A DNA stretch of 64,000 nt from Cystobasidiopsis lactophilus (GCA_001599975.1 BCIO01000005.1:248001-312000), one strand, 5' to 3'; numbered from the stretch's first letter, positions 35,001-46,806 are shown. A program made the numbers and translations. The notes: generated by a model not told the origin, from the sequence alone.

Positions 35001-36163
35001 CGGACGATTCCGGCTCAGACACGGAGGACCCGCAGGACAACGACCTGGTGCGCGAGGCCAAGAAGCGCCGCCCGGACCCGGTCGAGTTCACTTGGACCGA
35101 GCGGGATGTCATGCTGTACAACTTGGGCATCGGCGCATCCGAGAAGGAGCTCAAGTACACCTTCGAAGGCGACGACGACTTCCAGGCCATCCCGACTTTT
35201 GGTATCATTCCTCAATTCGCGCAGTCCGGTTCCTTGCCTTGTGAGTTGGACCTCATCGGAATCCCGGACGATTTGTTACTCATGCTTGGTTGCAGTCGAC
35301 TGGCTACCGAATTTCAGTCCAGTACGTTCAATTTCCTGAGATCGAAAACGACACCAACTCACTGAAACCGCAGATGATGCTTCTCCATGGCGAGCAATAT
35401 CTCCAGATCAAGAAGCCTTTCCCAACGAGCGGCACAGTCAAGGTCGACGTCAAGCTCTTGCAGGCCCTCGATAAAGGTGCGGGATTTTGGCTCTAAGCAG
35501 GAGGTGTGTTTTTTTCTAATGCCGATCTACTGCACAGGCAAAGCTGCGGCCATCACCAACCAGACTGTCACTACCGACAAGGAAACTGGAGATGTGCTAG
35601 CGGTCGCTGAATCCACCGTCTTCATCCGAGGTTCTGGCGGCTTCGGCGGCAGGAAATCTGGACCAGGTAAGGCGTTCGCTTTTCTGTCGAAGAGTTGAAC
35701 TAAGTCGCGCACCATTAGACCGAGGCCAAGCCACTGCACCAAATGTTCCGCCTAAGCGCGAACCTGATCATGTGTCCGAGTACAAGACTGCCGACAACCA
35801 GGCAGCCGTCTACCGGCTCTCGGGCGACTACAACCCTCTGCACATTGATCCTAGCTTTGCGGCTGTAGGCGGCTTCAAGCAGCCCATCCTTCACGGCTTG
35901 TGCTTCTTCGGCATCGCTGGCAAGGCAGTCTACGACAAATACGGCGCTTACTCGGAGATCAAAGTGCGCTTCGCAGGGCATGTCTTCTGTGGCGAGACCG
36001 TTGTCACCCAAATGTGGAAAGAAGGCAACAAGGTCATCTTTGGTGAGTTTTCCGGTTTGCCCGCTTGTTGGCCCGGGCTCAACAGTCGCCACCAGTTTCA
36101 TTATGCAAGGAACGCAAGACCACTGTTCTGAGCAGCGCTGCTGTCACCCTGGTCTCGTCATGA
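32060..36163 (+). CDS. FOX2: peroxisomal multifunctional beta-oxidation enzyme (two SDR domains + hydratase 2)
   Basis: Carries out the hydration and dehydrogenation steps of D-3-hydroxyacyl-CoA beta-oxidation. SDR domain 1: [30 protein letters not shown], then catalytic Tyr/Lys in [18 protein letters not shown] domain 2: [30 protein letters not shown] and [18 protein letters not shown]. MaoC-like hydratase 2: [17 protein letters not shown] with [14 protein letters not shown]. The order matches yeast Fox2. About twenty introns; the final one (TTTG|GTGAGT ... CCACCAG) gives [18 protein letters not shown]. That C-terminus lacks an SKL-type PTS1, which is odd for a peroxisomal enzyme, unless an alternative last exon exists. 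Closely preceded by the gene at 30595. Confidence 0.92.
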
Positions 36164-36891
36164 AAGGCATCTCGACCGATCAACTCTGTACTCCTCGGGC
36201 GTTGCCTATTTGCAACTCCATAACGCGTCTGCCACCACAATGCATTTCAATCTTAAATGCATGCATAGTGACAATCCCTCTGAGTTCTTTTGGCCCATTG
36301 CTCGAATGCGTCAGCGCCAAGGCTCAGGCTCTTCGAGCTGATTAACTTGTTCCACCCAAACCATCTCATGCCCGCCACTTTCCCCTGGCTGCTGCACAAC
36401 AATCACCACTGCACTCTACGTCTACGCTCTCCTTGATTTCTGGATACCATAGCGAGCGTGCCGTTGCCACCGCACCTCGACGGTCCTCGAGATTGATGCT
36501 GAGCGCTGATTGTGTTCACTCAATTCCGCTCAATTTGCGGCTTATCTACTTGATGATTCGTTTTCGGAGAGCTGCGGTGTGGCCGAATGCGCCGCTGACT
36601 GGTCAGCTCGATGCTGTCGGCGGGATGCCACCTCGAAAATTCGGGCAATGGCTTCCCAGTCTGCAACTTCGCCGCTGTCCGCATGACTTGCCCCTCTTAA
36701 GCCACGTACAAGTCTGATGAAGTCCAGGCGCTTCCTATTGCCCGAAAGGGTGCCTTTGGTGTCTCACTCTCGCTTCCATGCTGCTCTCCCCGCAGACTAA
36801 CGTATTTGCGTCATGCTCGCATCTCGGAGTTGGCTGAAAATTATCCTGGGGCTCTTTTCAAAGTTCTGCGACTGGTTGACCAGCGACGATT
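36164..36891. other. promoter region of the first GH1 gene
   Basis: 730 bp after Fox2 and before the first beta-glucosidase. GTTGCCACC occurs near 36465. No supported coding sequence. Confidence 0.45.
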
Positions 36892-39327
36892 ATGAAGGGG
36901 CTCTTCGTAGCTGGATCGCTGTGGCAAATCGCATTCGCCCTGCCTGGGCTGAAGCCGACTCCCGTCGATCTACTCAACAAGCGAGCTTTCACGCCAACCG
37001 GCACTGATGCTGAACAGTTGAATACGGCCAACCTACCGAATCCAACAGTATCGGCCTTTCCGACAGGAACTCGTGCGTGCCGCTGTCCCATCGTCGGCGG
37101 AAAATAAACTGACACTAGGTTTCCAGCTGCGGCGGCGTTTGACGCCAATGCGCTTGCGGCACTATGGTCTCAAGTCGAGGCATCGTTTCCAGTGGCTGTT
37201 GCAAATGTCACCACAGTCCAGCCGGTCAACAACTCGTTTGTTGTTCCCAAAACACCAACGTTGCCTACCTCGCTCCAAGACCATGCCGGCAACCTCTCTT
37301 TCCCCAAAGGCTTCCTTTATGGTGTGGCTTCGGCGGATCAACAGTACGAAGGAGCTGTAAAAGCGGACGGGCGAGGACCGTGAGTGTTAAAATTTCAAGG
37401 GTCGAGCTTGAGACGACGCTGAAGCATTTTCAAAGATCGCACTGGGACTATCTGTGCCACACGGCACCCCAAATGTGTAACAACTATACTGCTGATATCA
37501 CGGACAACGGCCGATGTGGGCAAAATTCGTGCTGCTCTCAATTTCCCGCCTTGACACGGTTTTCATGCAGACCTCTACAAGCAAGATATCGCCCGCATCA
37601 AGGCCATGGGAGTGAACACATTCTCTCTCACCATCTCGTGGTCTCGGGTCCTGCCTTTTGCTGTTGCTGGAAGCCCGCCGTCCGAAGATGGTCTCAAATT
37701 CTACGACGACCTCATCGACGAGCTGCTCGATAATGGAATCAAACCAGTGGTGACGCTGTTTCACTGGTCCACCCCTCTCAATTTGGTCTTCAAATACGGC
37801 GCTTTCATGAACGACTCGATCATCGAAGACTTCACCTACTACGCCAACCTCGCGTTCAAGCGTTACGGCAAGAAAGTCGACACATGGTTCACTTTCAATG
37901 AGCCCCGTGTGTACTGTTCCGAGTACACGGGCCAGCCTTTCAACAATTACTGGCACTTCTGGAGTGGCGCTGAGGTCAATGCTACGACCGCGCCTTACCC
38001 ATGCAGCTACAATCTACTTCGTGCGCATGGATCGGCTGTCAAGGTCTATCGCAACCTGGTCAATTCTGGGGCTATCAAGAAGGGCGAAATTGCGTTCAAG
38101 AATGATGATGTTCGTCTAGAGCTCCTTCGAAACCTTCGTTAACTCAAATGCGTTGGAACAGTCCTATCCATTGCCCGCTGACGAAAACAACCCGCAAGAT
38201 GTCCTGGCTGCCAAGCGCCACTTTGATTTCTACATTGGAATTTTCTCAGTGAGTCGAGCTCGTCTTGTGACAAGCGGCCGAAGCTGAGTCAGTATGGCTG
38301 TCCAGCACCCAGTCTATGTCGACGGCACATACCCGCCCAACGTCCGCAACACAATTCCGAAGCAGTTCTTACCGGATTTGACAGCGGCGGAAAAGAAGAA
38401 CGTTTCGCAAAGCGCGGACTTTTACGCCATCGATGGCTGTGCGTGACCTGCTGCCTAAGCTTGTCGATCTCTATTCATTCCGTTTGTATCAGACCGTACC
38501 AATCTGGCGAGAGCCGCTCCGAACGGCATCAATACCTGCATGGCCAACATCTCCGACCCGAATTGGCCCGCTTGCCAAGAGTATGCGTCTCTATCACACC
38601 TCCAGCTGTCCCCAGGAATCTAGCTGATGATTTGTGGTCTCCAGTAACTCGAACAACGGCCAGTATGCAACCTCAGAAGGCTTCGCCATTGGCCCAGTCG
38701 CTGGTTCGTAGAATGCTATGGCTCGAGCAACCATGTCGGCTCACACTTGGTTTGAATAAACAGACCCAAACGCTCTCTGGCTTTACAACGCGGCTCCTTA
38801 CCTGCGTCGCCAGTTCAAGCTCTTGAAGGAGGCCTTCAATTATAAGAAGATCTACCTCACTGAATTCGGCTTTGCGCGCCCCTTCGAGTATCTCTACCAA
38901 GATCTCTTCGACATCATTTACGACTCTGACCGAGCGGCTTACTACTTGGACTACCTGACCGAGTGTTTGAAAGCTATTCATGAAGATGGCATCCCGCTTG
39001 CTGGTGTCTTCGCTTGGAGCTTCATCGACAACTTTGTGCGCTCTCTTTTCGATACTTTTCAAACAGCGCTGATCAGCCTTCATCTCCAACAGGAATGGGC
39101 TAGTGGCGTCAATCAGCATTTTGGTAGGGATGATCTCCATGTCAACTGCTTGTGCTGTGCTGACGACCTTAAAGGCATGCAATACGTCAACTACACTGAC
39201 CAATCGCGTCACTACAAATTAGTAAGAGTCGCTTTCGCAAGCCGCTTGTGGGGCCGGCCTACTCACCCTCACCGAGCAGAGCTTTCTGGTCTTCCGTGAC
39301 TTCGGCAAGAACCACCTATCCGACTAA
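36892..39327 (+). CDS. secreted GH1 beta-glucosidase, copy 1
   Basis: Hydrolyses beta-linked glucosides. Signal peptide MKGLFVAGSLWQIAFALPG, then about 90 extra residues before the GH1 barrel (FPKGFLYGVASADQQYEG). Barrel pieces: MGVNTFSLTISWSRVLPF, KPVVTLFHWSTPLNL, the acid/base Glu in TWFTFNEPRVY, and the candidate nucleophile Glu in KIYLTEFGFARPFEYL (usual motif TENG). The end is VFAWSFIDN, then VFRDFGKNHLSD. About twelve introns. It is highly similar in sequence and exon order to the gene at 39777, so the two are a tandem duplicate. The changed residues around the nucleophile leave catalytic competence open; substrate unknown. Confidence 0.85.
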
Positions 39328-39776
39328 TTGCTATGCTATTGCAGCGTGTAATCAAACTGAAATCGAAAGGACAATGTCCCACAAACCGTAAAATTTGCCA
39401 CCGCTGCTTCGTCCGCCGTGCGCAGAAGTTGAACTTGCTTCAAGCGGGCCGGCACTTTCTTCAACGCTGACCTTACTTCACACTAGTATCCGCGCGAAAC
39501 AGAGACCATTCGAGTACTTGCCAGTGGGTCGCTTCAACCAGGGCTTACTGTCCTCATTTGCCTCCTTTCGCTGGCGCCATTTCGCCATCTGAATCATTCG
39601 GATCTTGAGGCTTGATTGGTGCCGACGGATTGTCTGGGAGCTTTGCGACATGTGTTTTCTTTGTTCTGCCTGCCCTGACCGGAACACAGCTGGATGCTAT
39701 AAATGTAAACGTCGTGGCCATTCTCGTCGGCCCTTGGGCTTCATATTCTCGCTCTTTGTCCGCATCAACCACCAGC
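39328..39776. other. spacer and promoter between the GH1 copies
   Basis: 450 bp between the stop of copy 1 and the start of copy 2, with TTTGCCACC at 39394. No gene is seen. Confidence 0.45.
39394..39402 (+). promoter_or_regulatory. PACE-like nonamer
   Basis: Exact TTTGCCACC, 375 bp upstream of the second GH1 start at 39777, same orientation as before Fox2 and the histone chaperone. Confidence 0.4.
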
Positions 39777-42226
39777 ATGAAGGCTGCATTGGTGGCTGCT
39801 GTGTTTATATGCCCGGCCGTCGCCAGTCTGCGGAAAGCCTCGCCCACTCGGCTGGCAAAGCGCGCCTTTACGGTGACCAACACTGATGGCTTGATGCTCA
39901 ACACGGCCTCCTTGCCCAATCCTGTCATTACTGCCTTTCCCACTGGATCTCGTGAGTTTTTTGACGAAGCAAAGAAGCTGGCGCCGACGTGTTTCACCCA
40001 GCCGCCGCCTCGTACGACGAGGCTGGACTGTCTGCACTTTGGTCACTGGTCGAAACCAATGTTCCTGTTGCTACTGCCGCTGTTACGGCTGTTCAGCCAG
40101 TCAACAACTCATTTGTGCGCCCCAAGACTCCCACCCTTCCGACGTCGCTTCAAGACCACTCTGGAGACCTGAAATTCCCACCCGGCTTTTTGTACGGCGT
40201 TTCGATCGCCGATCAGCAGTACGAAGGGGCGGTCAAGGAAGATGGCAGAGGCCCGTGAGTGTCGAGGCCTTCTGTTTGGCACCCAGACCAATCTTGGCAA
40301 CAGGTCGCACTGGGACTTTCTCTGCCACACTGCGCCCCAAATGTGCAACAACTACACGTCGGATGTTGCGACCAATGGTCGATGTCAGTTATTTTCTCCC
40401 TGTGGGATCATGTGTGATGCCGATGACCATGCGCCAGACCTGTACAAGCAAGACATCGCTCGCGTCAAGGCCATGGGCGTCAATTCGTACTCTTTCTCGA
40501 TCTCTTGGTCTCGCGTTTTGCCTTTCGGTGTTGCTGGCAGCCCAATTTCTGAGGAGGGTCTGGCATTCTACGACGACTTCATCGACGAGCTGCTCGCCAA
40601 CGGCATCAAGCCGGTCGTCACGCTCTTCCACTGGTCCACTCCTTTGAACCTGCTGTTCAAATACGGCGCCTTCTTGAACGAGGGCATTATTGAAGACTTC
40701 AGGTCCTACGCCGAGCTCATCTTCCGGCGGTACGGCAACAAGGTCGACACCTGGTTCACCTTCAACGAGCCGCGCACTTACTGCTCCGAGTACGCCAAGC
40801 AGCCCTTCACCAACTACTGGCACTTCTGGAACGCTTCTCAGCTCAACACCACGACCGTCATTTACCCCTGCTCTTACAACTTGCTCCGCGCCCACGGGTC
40901 GGCCGTGGCCACCTTCCGCGATCTGATCGAATCGGGCACCATCCAAAAGGGCGAGGTCTCGTTTAAGAACGACGACGCCTACCCGATGCCTTTCGACCCC
41001 AATAATGCGGACGATGTGCTGGCGGCCCGCAGGGTGTTTGACTTCTCCATCGGCCTGTTCTCCGTGGGTACTCGCTCATCTTGACCTCCGTTCGTCTGTT
41101 TTTGAAAGCATTGGTATCCCACAGCAACCGGTATTCGTCAATGGCACTTACCCGGTCAATGTTCGGAGCACCATCCCGCTTGAGGTCCTGCCCGACTTCA
41201 CCGAGGAAGAGAAGGCCAACATCACCGGCTCGGCCGACTTCTACGCTGTTGATGGCTGTACGTCGCAAGTTCCTTCTCTGATAGCGTATCTGATGTATGG
41301 ACGTTCAGACCGCACGCCATACGCCAAGGGCTCTCCATCGGGCATGGCCGCGTGCATCGCCAACATCCGGGACCCCAATTGGCCCTCTTGCGAAGAGTAG
41401 GCCATCGAACGCCCTCGAAGTATGCATTCCTGACAAATTGAACGCAGTCGGTCCTACCTCATGCGCTACATTGGCCCCGAAGGTTTCGCCATCGGCCCCG
41501 TTGCAGGTGAGTTTCAATCCCCATGAGCTCTCTCTGACTCCTCATTGAAATCTGCTATAATGCTTCGATAAGACCCCAATGCCAACTGGCTCTACAACAC
41601 CGCTCCGTCGCTAAGGAGGCAGTTCAAGCTCCTCAAAGAGGCGTTCAACTACAAGAAGATTTACTTGAGCGGTTGGTCGAGTTCTTACACTCAAGTTGTT
41701 TATTCGACTTCAACGTGACTGTTTTCGACCAACAGAGATCGGATTCGGAAGGCCGTTCGAGTACCTCTACCGAGACCTGTTCGAGATCACATATGATGCT
41801 GATCGAGTTGGTGCGTTTCGCTCTCTGCTCGCTTCTTACTTGTTGGTCCGAAACTCACAAATGGCTTCCAATAGCGTTCTACATGGACTACCTGGCCGAG
41901 TGCTTGAAGGCGATCCACGAAGACCACATCCCTCTCGCCGGCGTGTTCGCCTGGTCCTCGCTCGACAACTGGGAGTGGAACAGCGGCGCGAACCAGAAGA
42001 TGGGCATGCAGGTCAGTCTGCTGTCCCTGGACTCATGCAGAATCAGAAGCTGATTTGGTGGCGAGAGCAGTATGTCGACTACACCACGCAGGAGCGGTAC
42101 TACAAGCTGGTTCGTTGTCTTTCCCCCTACTAGAATTCTAGTCAATTTGACGACATGGAACAGAGCTTCTTGACCTTCCGCGACTTTGGCCAGAAGCACC
42201 TGACCACCAAGCCTCAGCTTTCCTAA
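39777..42226 (+). CDS. secreted GH1 beta-glucosidase, copy 2
   Basis: Same architecture as copy 1. Signal peptide MKAALVAAVFICPAVAS, an extension sharing SFVRPKTPTLPTSLQDH, then the barrel (GFLYGVSIADQQYEGAVK). Further marks are MGVNSYSFSISWSRVLPF, the acid/base Glu in TWFTFNEPRTY and the nucleophile region EIGFGRPFEYLY. The end is VFAWSSLDNWEWNSGANQ and FRDFGQKHLTTKPQLS. The usual TENG is replaced here by a splice-spanning S-E-I-G. About ten introns, many at the same codons as copy 1. N-glycosylation sites and paired Cys in a loop (CSEY, CSYN, CMAN/CIAN) are shared. Probably extracellular or vacuolar. Confidence 0.85.
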
Positions 42227-42328
42227 ATGAAACCTTCCCTCCCTTCGTTTTTCGCCAGATACACTTCAGGTCTACTCCTAGACACTTCCATTCCTTTCCC
42301 ATAACGCCCCGCGTTGCAATGCCACCAA

Positions 42329-42337
42329 TTTGCCACC
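42329..42337 (+). promoter_or_regulatory. PACE-like nonamer
   Basis: Exact TTTGCCACC, about 80 bp upstream of the histone chaperone start at 42417. Confidence 0.45.
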
Positions 42338-42416
42338 TACACTTTGACACGTGAAACGCCTTCGAACGACAGCTTGTCAGAAAATTTTGTTTCTTTGTTC
42401 CCGTCATCATCCAACC

Positions 42417-43751
42417 ATGAGCAGCGGCGACATCGTAGCTGACTACGCGCAGCGCAAGGTCGAAGGTAGGCGGCGCTGTCTACTGTAGCCATCCACCGAT
42501 GGGCTGAGCAGATTGCAACCCTGCAGAGGCCAACTTCTTCGCCACGTTCTATAAGGAGCAGGCGGGCGAGGCGCAGGCTGCCAAAGTGCTCATTAACAAG
42601 GCTGAGGTCGTGCGTTGTCCGCGTTTACACTAGCTTCGAGGAGCAGCTGCAGAATGCTTGGCGCGAGCACAGGCAGCTTACAAGGCCAAGATTGAAGCGA
42701 TGGCGCCGGCGTTTGAGTCGCGCAAGGCGTTCATTGCCAAAGTGCCAAAGTTGTGAGTTCGCTGCCTTGACTGTATCCATGCGTGGATTGGAGTTGATTG
42801 GCAGCACACAGCTGGGCGGAAACGGTGGGCGCAACCAGCAACTTTTGAGGCGAACCTCGTCACTCATCTACAGCCATGGATGGCAACCACAGTTCAAGGC
42901 GCACAGCCCATTCCAGCCCGTCTTGGACCCAGCGGACGACGCCGTGCTGTCCCACCTAAAACACTTCTACATCGAGTACAAGGAGGACCCGCGCGAGTAC
43001 GATTTTGTCTTTGTGCGTCCTGCGTTCCTCCGTCATCAGCTAGCGCCTATAGCTGATAGCGTCACCTTGCGTCCACAGGAATGGGCGAGCGACAACCCGT
43101 TCTTCTCCGAGTCCAAGCTGGTCAAGTCCTTCCGCCTCGCCGACGTGCCCGCCATCAACAAGGACGTCGACGTCGCCGTCCTCAAAGAGTCCGACCTCGG
43201 CTTCCCCTTGGCCACTTCCGCAGTCAAGATCGACTGGACCTCGGAGGACCACGATGTGACCAAGAAGAAGCCTAGAGTCGAGTGGGTGGCTTCGGACACC
43301 TGAGCCCACCACTTTTGGCTGAGCTCATCCATTTGGCCCAATTCCACAGTCCTTCAGCGATGGAAGAATTCGATGCTTTCGACGGGCAAGTTGACATGCT
43401 TAATCCAATCAGTTGACCTAGCTGATAGGAGTGAGGACGCCTTGCAGCCTTGGAAGCTTCTTCAACTGGTTCGCGGAAGACGACGACCGGTTGGACATTG
43501 GCGAGATCCTCACCGACATCTACGTCTCCGCCCTCGACATCTACGCCCACCTCGCCGTCACCGAAGACGACTCGGACGACGACGACGAGGAGGACGAGGA
43601 GGACGTAGGTGTCGATTGCCCTTTGCATCTGTTCCCGTGCTCAGATCTCCGCTTTCTCCGATTGACTCTACAGCTCAATGCGGAGATTGATATTGAAGAG
43701 TCGGACGACGAAGCCAAGAAGCGAGCCAAGAAGCGGGCGAGGAAGGCCTAA
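42417..43751 (+). CDS. NAP/SET-family histone chaperone
   Basis: Binds and deposits histones. Short first exon MSSGDIVADYAQRKVE, then exons forming the dimerisation helix (YKAKIEAMAPAFESRKAF). The NAP core follows: LSHLKHFYIEYKEDPREYDF, WASDNPFFSESKLVKSFRL, AVKIDWTSEDHDVTKKK and SFFNWFAEDDDRLDIGEIL. The C-terminal tail is acidic (TEDDSDDDDEEDEEDV) with basic ends AKKRAKKRARKA. The helix-earmuff order and acidic tail match SET/Vps75 more than Nap1. About seven introns. Start chosen as the first ATG before the GTAGGC donor. Confidence 0.82.
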
Positions 43752-44082
43752 GGTGCCTTTCCCTACTGCTGCAAGGTGGGCCGGACACCCTCTTTATCTG
43801 CTGCTTGACTCAGATATGGGCATTCCGTGTCTCACAGTTCGAGGGCAAGACTTGATATTCAGGACGAGAAGTCCACCATCAAAAATGAGCGCGCGCGCCA
43901 CCACCGAAGGCTTTCGGCATTGGGAGGTCGTATAACGGGCTCAGGTTTCCATAATAGCACAGCCATACCATAACGGCCTTGAAAGCGCCACTTGAGCGCA
44001 AACGAAACCGATTCAGCGATTCTTCGACCTCGACCGCCACCTGCCCGCTGAGGCTTCGGAAGCGCTCTCCAGGTCCCCCAAG
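43752..44082. other. spacer before the CWC16-like gene
   Basis: 330 bp with no gene seen; presumed promoter of the downstream splicing-factor gene. Confidence 0.45.
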
Positions 44083-45303
44083 ATGCAGGGCTTCAACCGG
44101 CAAGCTCTGTCTCCCTCCGTATCATTGATATTCTGCGCTGACAGATTGTGCAGCTACTATCCAGCGGACTAGTGAGCGAGAGCGCGCAACTTTCGAGAAT
44201 TCTTCTCTGAGGCAGTTTCCTCACCCGCAGTGACCCCAAGAAGAACCCGACTCTCAACTCGGTGCACGGCAAGCACGCTTTAGGTGACCGAGCCCGCAAG
44301 ATCGACCAGGGCATCCTCATCACCCGCTTCGAGCTGCCTTTCAACATTTGGTGCGACGGCTGCCAGAACCACATCGGCCAGGGCGTGCGCTACAACGCCG
44401 AGAAGCGCAAGGTCGGCAACTACTTCTCCACCACCATCTGGGGCTTTCGCTGCAAGTGCCACCTGTGCGACAACTGGTTTGAAATCCGCACCGACCCAAA
44501 GGTGCGGGAGCGGCCTTACTTTAAGTCAGAATTCTCTCGCTGACTAGGTGCGCGTTCTGTTCTGCACAGAACACGGACTATGTAGTTTTCAGCGGCGCCC
44601 GGCGGAAGCACGAAGAATGGGATGCAGCGGAGGGAGGGAGCTATGTTCTAGGTATGGCTCCTTGGCTCCATGATCAAGCTTTCAAGTCTTGATGTCGCTT
44701 CGAATGACTTGCCATACAGATCAGAAAGACCCGGATGCGGTGGTCGACCCGCTGGCCAAGGTGGAAAAGACGGTGGTGGACAAGGAGATTGCGATGACCA
44801 ACGCCGAGCGGCTGGACCACCTCCAGACCCTGCAGCAAGACCGCTGGTCGGACCCGTACGAGCTGTCCAAGAAGCTCCGCAGCGGCTTCCGAGCGGACAA
44901 GAAGGAGCGCAAGATCCGCACCGAGCACGACGACTCGCTCAAGTCGCGCTTGGGCCTGCCCGCTCAGCTTCAGCTGGAAGACGAGACGCAAGAGTCGAAG
45001 GATGAAGCTCGCTTGTTGTGGCTCAGGGAGAAGGAAGGGAGGGCGTCGGGCGAAGCGGAGGACCGGCGGAAACGGCAACGCCTTCAAGTGGAGAGCTCGA
45101 GCATCGCCGGGCCGTCCTCCAGCCGCAGCTCGTCTAAAAGGTCCTCGTCGTCAACTTTCAAGACCGGCTCCAGTGGCATGTCGGCCAAGTCGATTCTGAC
45201 CTCCAAGCTGCTGTTGGACGCCAAGCGCGCGAAAGACCCTTTCCTCAACTCTGCCTCTAGCAAGCCATCCTCAAGCTCATCAATAGGTGTTGTAAAACGA
45301 TGA
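44083..45303 (+). CDS. CWC16/Yju2-family splicing factor (CCDC130/Saf4-like)
   Basis: Spliceosome-associated protein acting around the first catalytic step. MQGFNR in a 17-nt first exon is joined through an intron with donor GC (GCAAGC at 44100) and acceptor CAG to an 18-nt exon (44154-44171). That exon continues YYPADYDPKKNPTLNS, the family N-terminus. Next come LGDRARKIDQGILITRFEL, zinc-binding CDGC and CHLC with GVRYNAEKRKVGNYFSTTI, then NTDYVVFSGARRKHEEWD. A coiled, charged C-terminal half has a Ser-rich stretch and ends SIGVVKR. The long C-terminus fits the CCDC130/Saf4 branch better than Yju2. Confidence 0.88.
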
Positions 45304-45422
45304 TGTCAAATGTCACACGCGCTTGTAATACTCTGTTGTTTTCATACCTGCATTCAGATACCCTTGGAACTGCGCAAGACATCCCCGACGACTTTGCAAG
45401 TTTTTCGCTCGAAACAGCCCAC

Positions 45423-46391
45423 TTAAGCACGACAGCACATTATGGCATGTCGTCGATGGAGACACGTTCTCTCGGGGAGTCCTTCTGTGCCAATGTTGCG
45501 TATTATCAGTGGAGTGACGGCAGGGACGGTTGACCTCCTCACCACCTTATACCGCGCAAAATCTGGGAGCGGAGCTCCAGCTGCTGCGTACTCCATGTCC
45601 AGCTCCATTTCCTCCTGCGAAGGCTCGACTCCCCGCAAGTGATTTGCTTCGTGGAACAAAGTGCGCGAGTTTCGGTGCGGCTTTTCCATCGTCCCTTCAA
45701 AAACAAATCGCAGAGCAGGATCCACAATCTCCTGTGCTCCAGTGGGTTCGTCAGTTTCCGTGAAGGTGGACATCCGGAACTGCCAATAGAGGGAGTGGCG
45801 AGGTTGCTCTAAAAAGAGTCGTGCGTAGCCCGACACAAGCTGGGGTGCGGGTAGAACGCGAATGAGAGGGGTGTAGCCGCGCAAAAAGGGGGCCAAATAT
45901 GTGCCGGGGAGAGTCGCTGTTCCGAAGATGAACGAGCTCTTCCAAAGATGGAGCTCGAGCTTGGCTGTATGCTTCGGGTGTGAAAGCTTCGCCGCCGGAG
46001 CTGGAGGACTGTGTAAGCGCTTCATGCCTTCCAAAGCTGGTACAGGTTCGTTCTGGAAGCCGTGCGATTGTAGCGCTGCAACACCCGTTTCGAATGCCTC
46101 GTCGGCAAGTACGAACGCGTTGCTCTTCAGAATGGGCAAACTTAGTACCGTGAGGTCATTTACTGAAAGGTAGAAGCAACCTACAAAAACGATAGTAGGA
46201 TAGCCGTAATGCAAAGACGCTCCGTCCTCCCAGAGGGCATGATCAACGCCAGCCGCTTCGAAGATGCGGGAGACGTCGAGAGGTGCCCTTATGCCAGGCA
46301 GCCTTTCCTCAGATACATCGGGTGAGTCCGAATCCTCGGAAGTGGACAGCGAGTCAGCGCGCAAATCTTGGGGCGGATCAGGAGAGGGCAT
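45423..46391 (-). CDS. nucleotidyltransferase-fold-like protein of unknown function, copy 1
   Basis: Starts MPSPDPPQDLRADSLSTSE. The core VDHALWEDGASLHYGYPTIV is joined by an intron (GTAGGT ... GAAG) to NAFVLADEAFETGVAALQSHG. This resembles the start of minimal nucleotidyltransferase folds (helix, G-[AS], Y-G-x-P, then strand), but the catalytic Asp pair is not evident. The rest is shared with copy 2: LWKSSFIFGTATLPGTYLAP, VSGYARLFLEQPRHS, RMSTFTETDEP, DPALRFVFEGTMEK and HLRGVEPSQEEMELD. The 3' end is uncertain: an intron after FARYK would give a slightly different C-terminus. The fold is an inference from pattern only. Confidence 0.6.
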   Translation of the reverse strand: MPSPDPPQDLRADSLSTSEDSDSPDVSEERLPGIRAPLDVSRIFEAAGVDHALWEDGASLHYGYPTIVFVGCFYLSVNDLTVLSLPILKSNAFVLADEAFETGVAALQSHGFQNEPVPALEGMKRLHSPPAPAAKLSHPKHTAKLELHLWKSSFIFGTATLPGTYLAPFLRGYTPLIRVLPAPQLVSGYARLFLEQPRHSLYWQFRMSTFTETDEPTGAQEIVDPALRFVFEGTMEKPHRNSRTLFHEANHLRGVEPSQEEMELDMEYAAAGAPLPDFARYKVVRRSTVPAVTPLIIRNIGTEGLPERTCLHRRHAIMCCRA

Positions 46392-46543
46392 GGTCCGAGG
46401 TAAAGAGCAGTTCGAGGGAAGGAGTTAAATGTGGGATAGGTTCGCAGAGCTGGGCAATGAGGAATATGACAGACGCTCAGAGGAGCGAAGACGTGTGGGT
46501 AAGTGGATGGATGCTGAAGAAGGCCCGCCACCTGACTCCCGAG

Positions 46544-46552
46544 GGTGGCAAA
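46544..46552 (+). promoter_or_regulatory. PACE-like nonamer
   Basis: Exact GGTGGCAAA, 153 bp upstream of the minus start at 46391 (TTTGCCACC in gene direction). The paralogue has the same site at a similar distance. Confidence 0.45.
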
Positions 46553-46647
46553 AAGTCCAAACCGACTGATCAAGCGGAGGCGCAGCATTCAAGCATGGTA
46601 TTGGAGGCCGGTGCAAAACCGCAATGGACGTTCAGCGACGAGCGGCG

Positions 46648-46663
46648 CATCACGTACGAGCTG
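46648..46663 (+). repeat. upstream block shared by the two paralogues, copy 1
   Basis: CATCACGTACGAGCTG, 257 bp before the start at 46391, also found exactly at 47994 before the paralogue. GGCTTCTCGG follows nearby in both places. It is either a remnant of the duplicated promoter or a shared control site. Confidence 0.6.
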
Positions 46664-46806
46664 ACCTTTTAGGCTTCTCGGAGCACACACCGGTGGTACT
46701 CGCCTTGTCACCAACAGCAGAGCCTTTCAAGAACGACACAAAGTCCATCGCACGGCAATGCACATATAGCACTTTCCATCGCAACAGTGTCTTTACAAAC
46801 GTCAAG

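Larger units (their letters stand above)
46392..46806. other. promoter region of copy 1
   Basis: 415 bp holding GGTGGCAAA at 46544 and a 16-bp block at 46648 that is repeated upstream of the paralogue at 47750. No coding sequence is supported. Confidence 0.5.
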
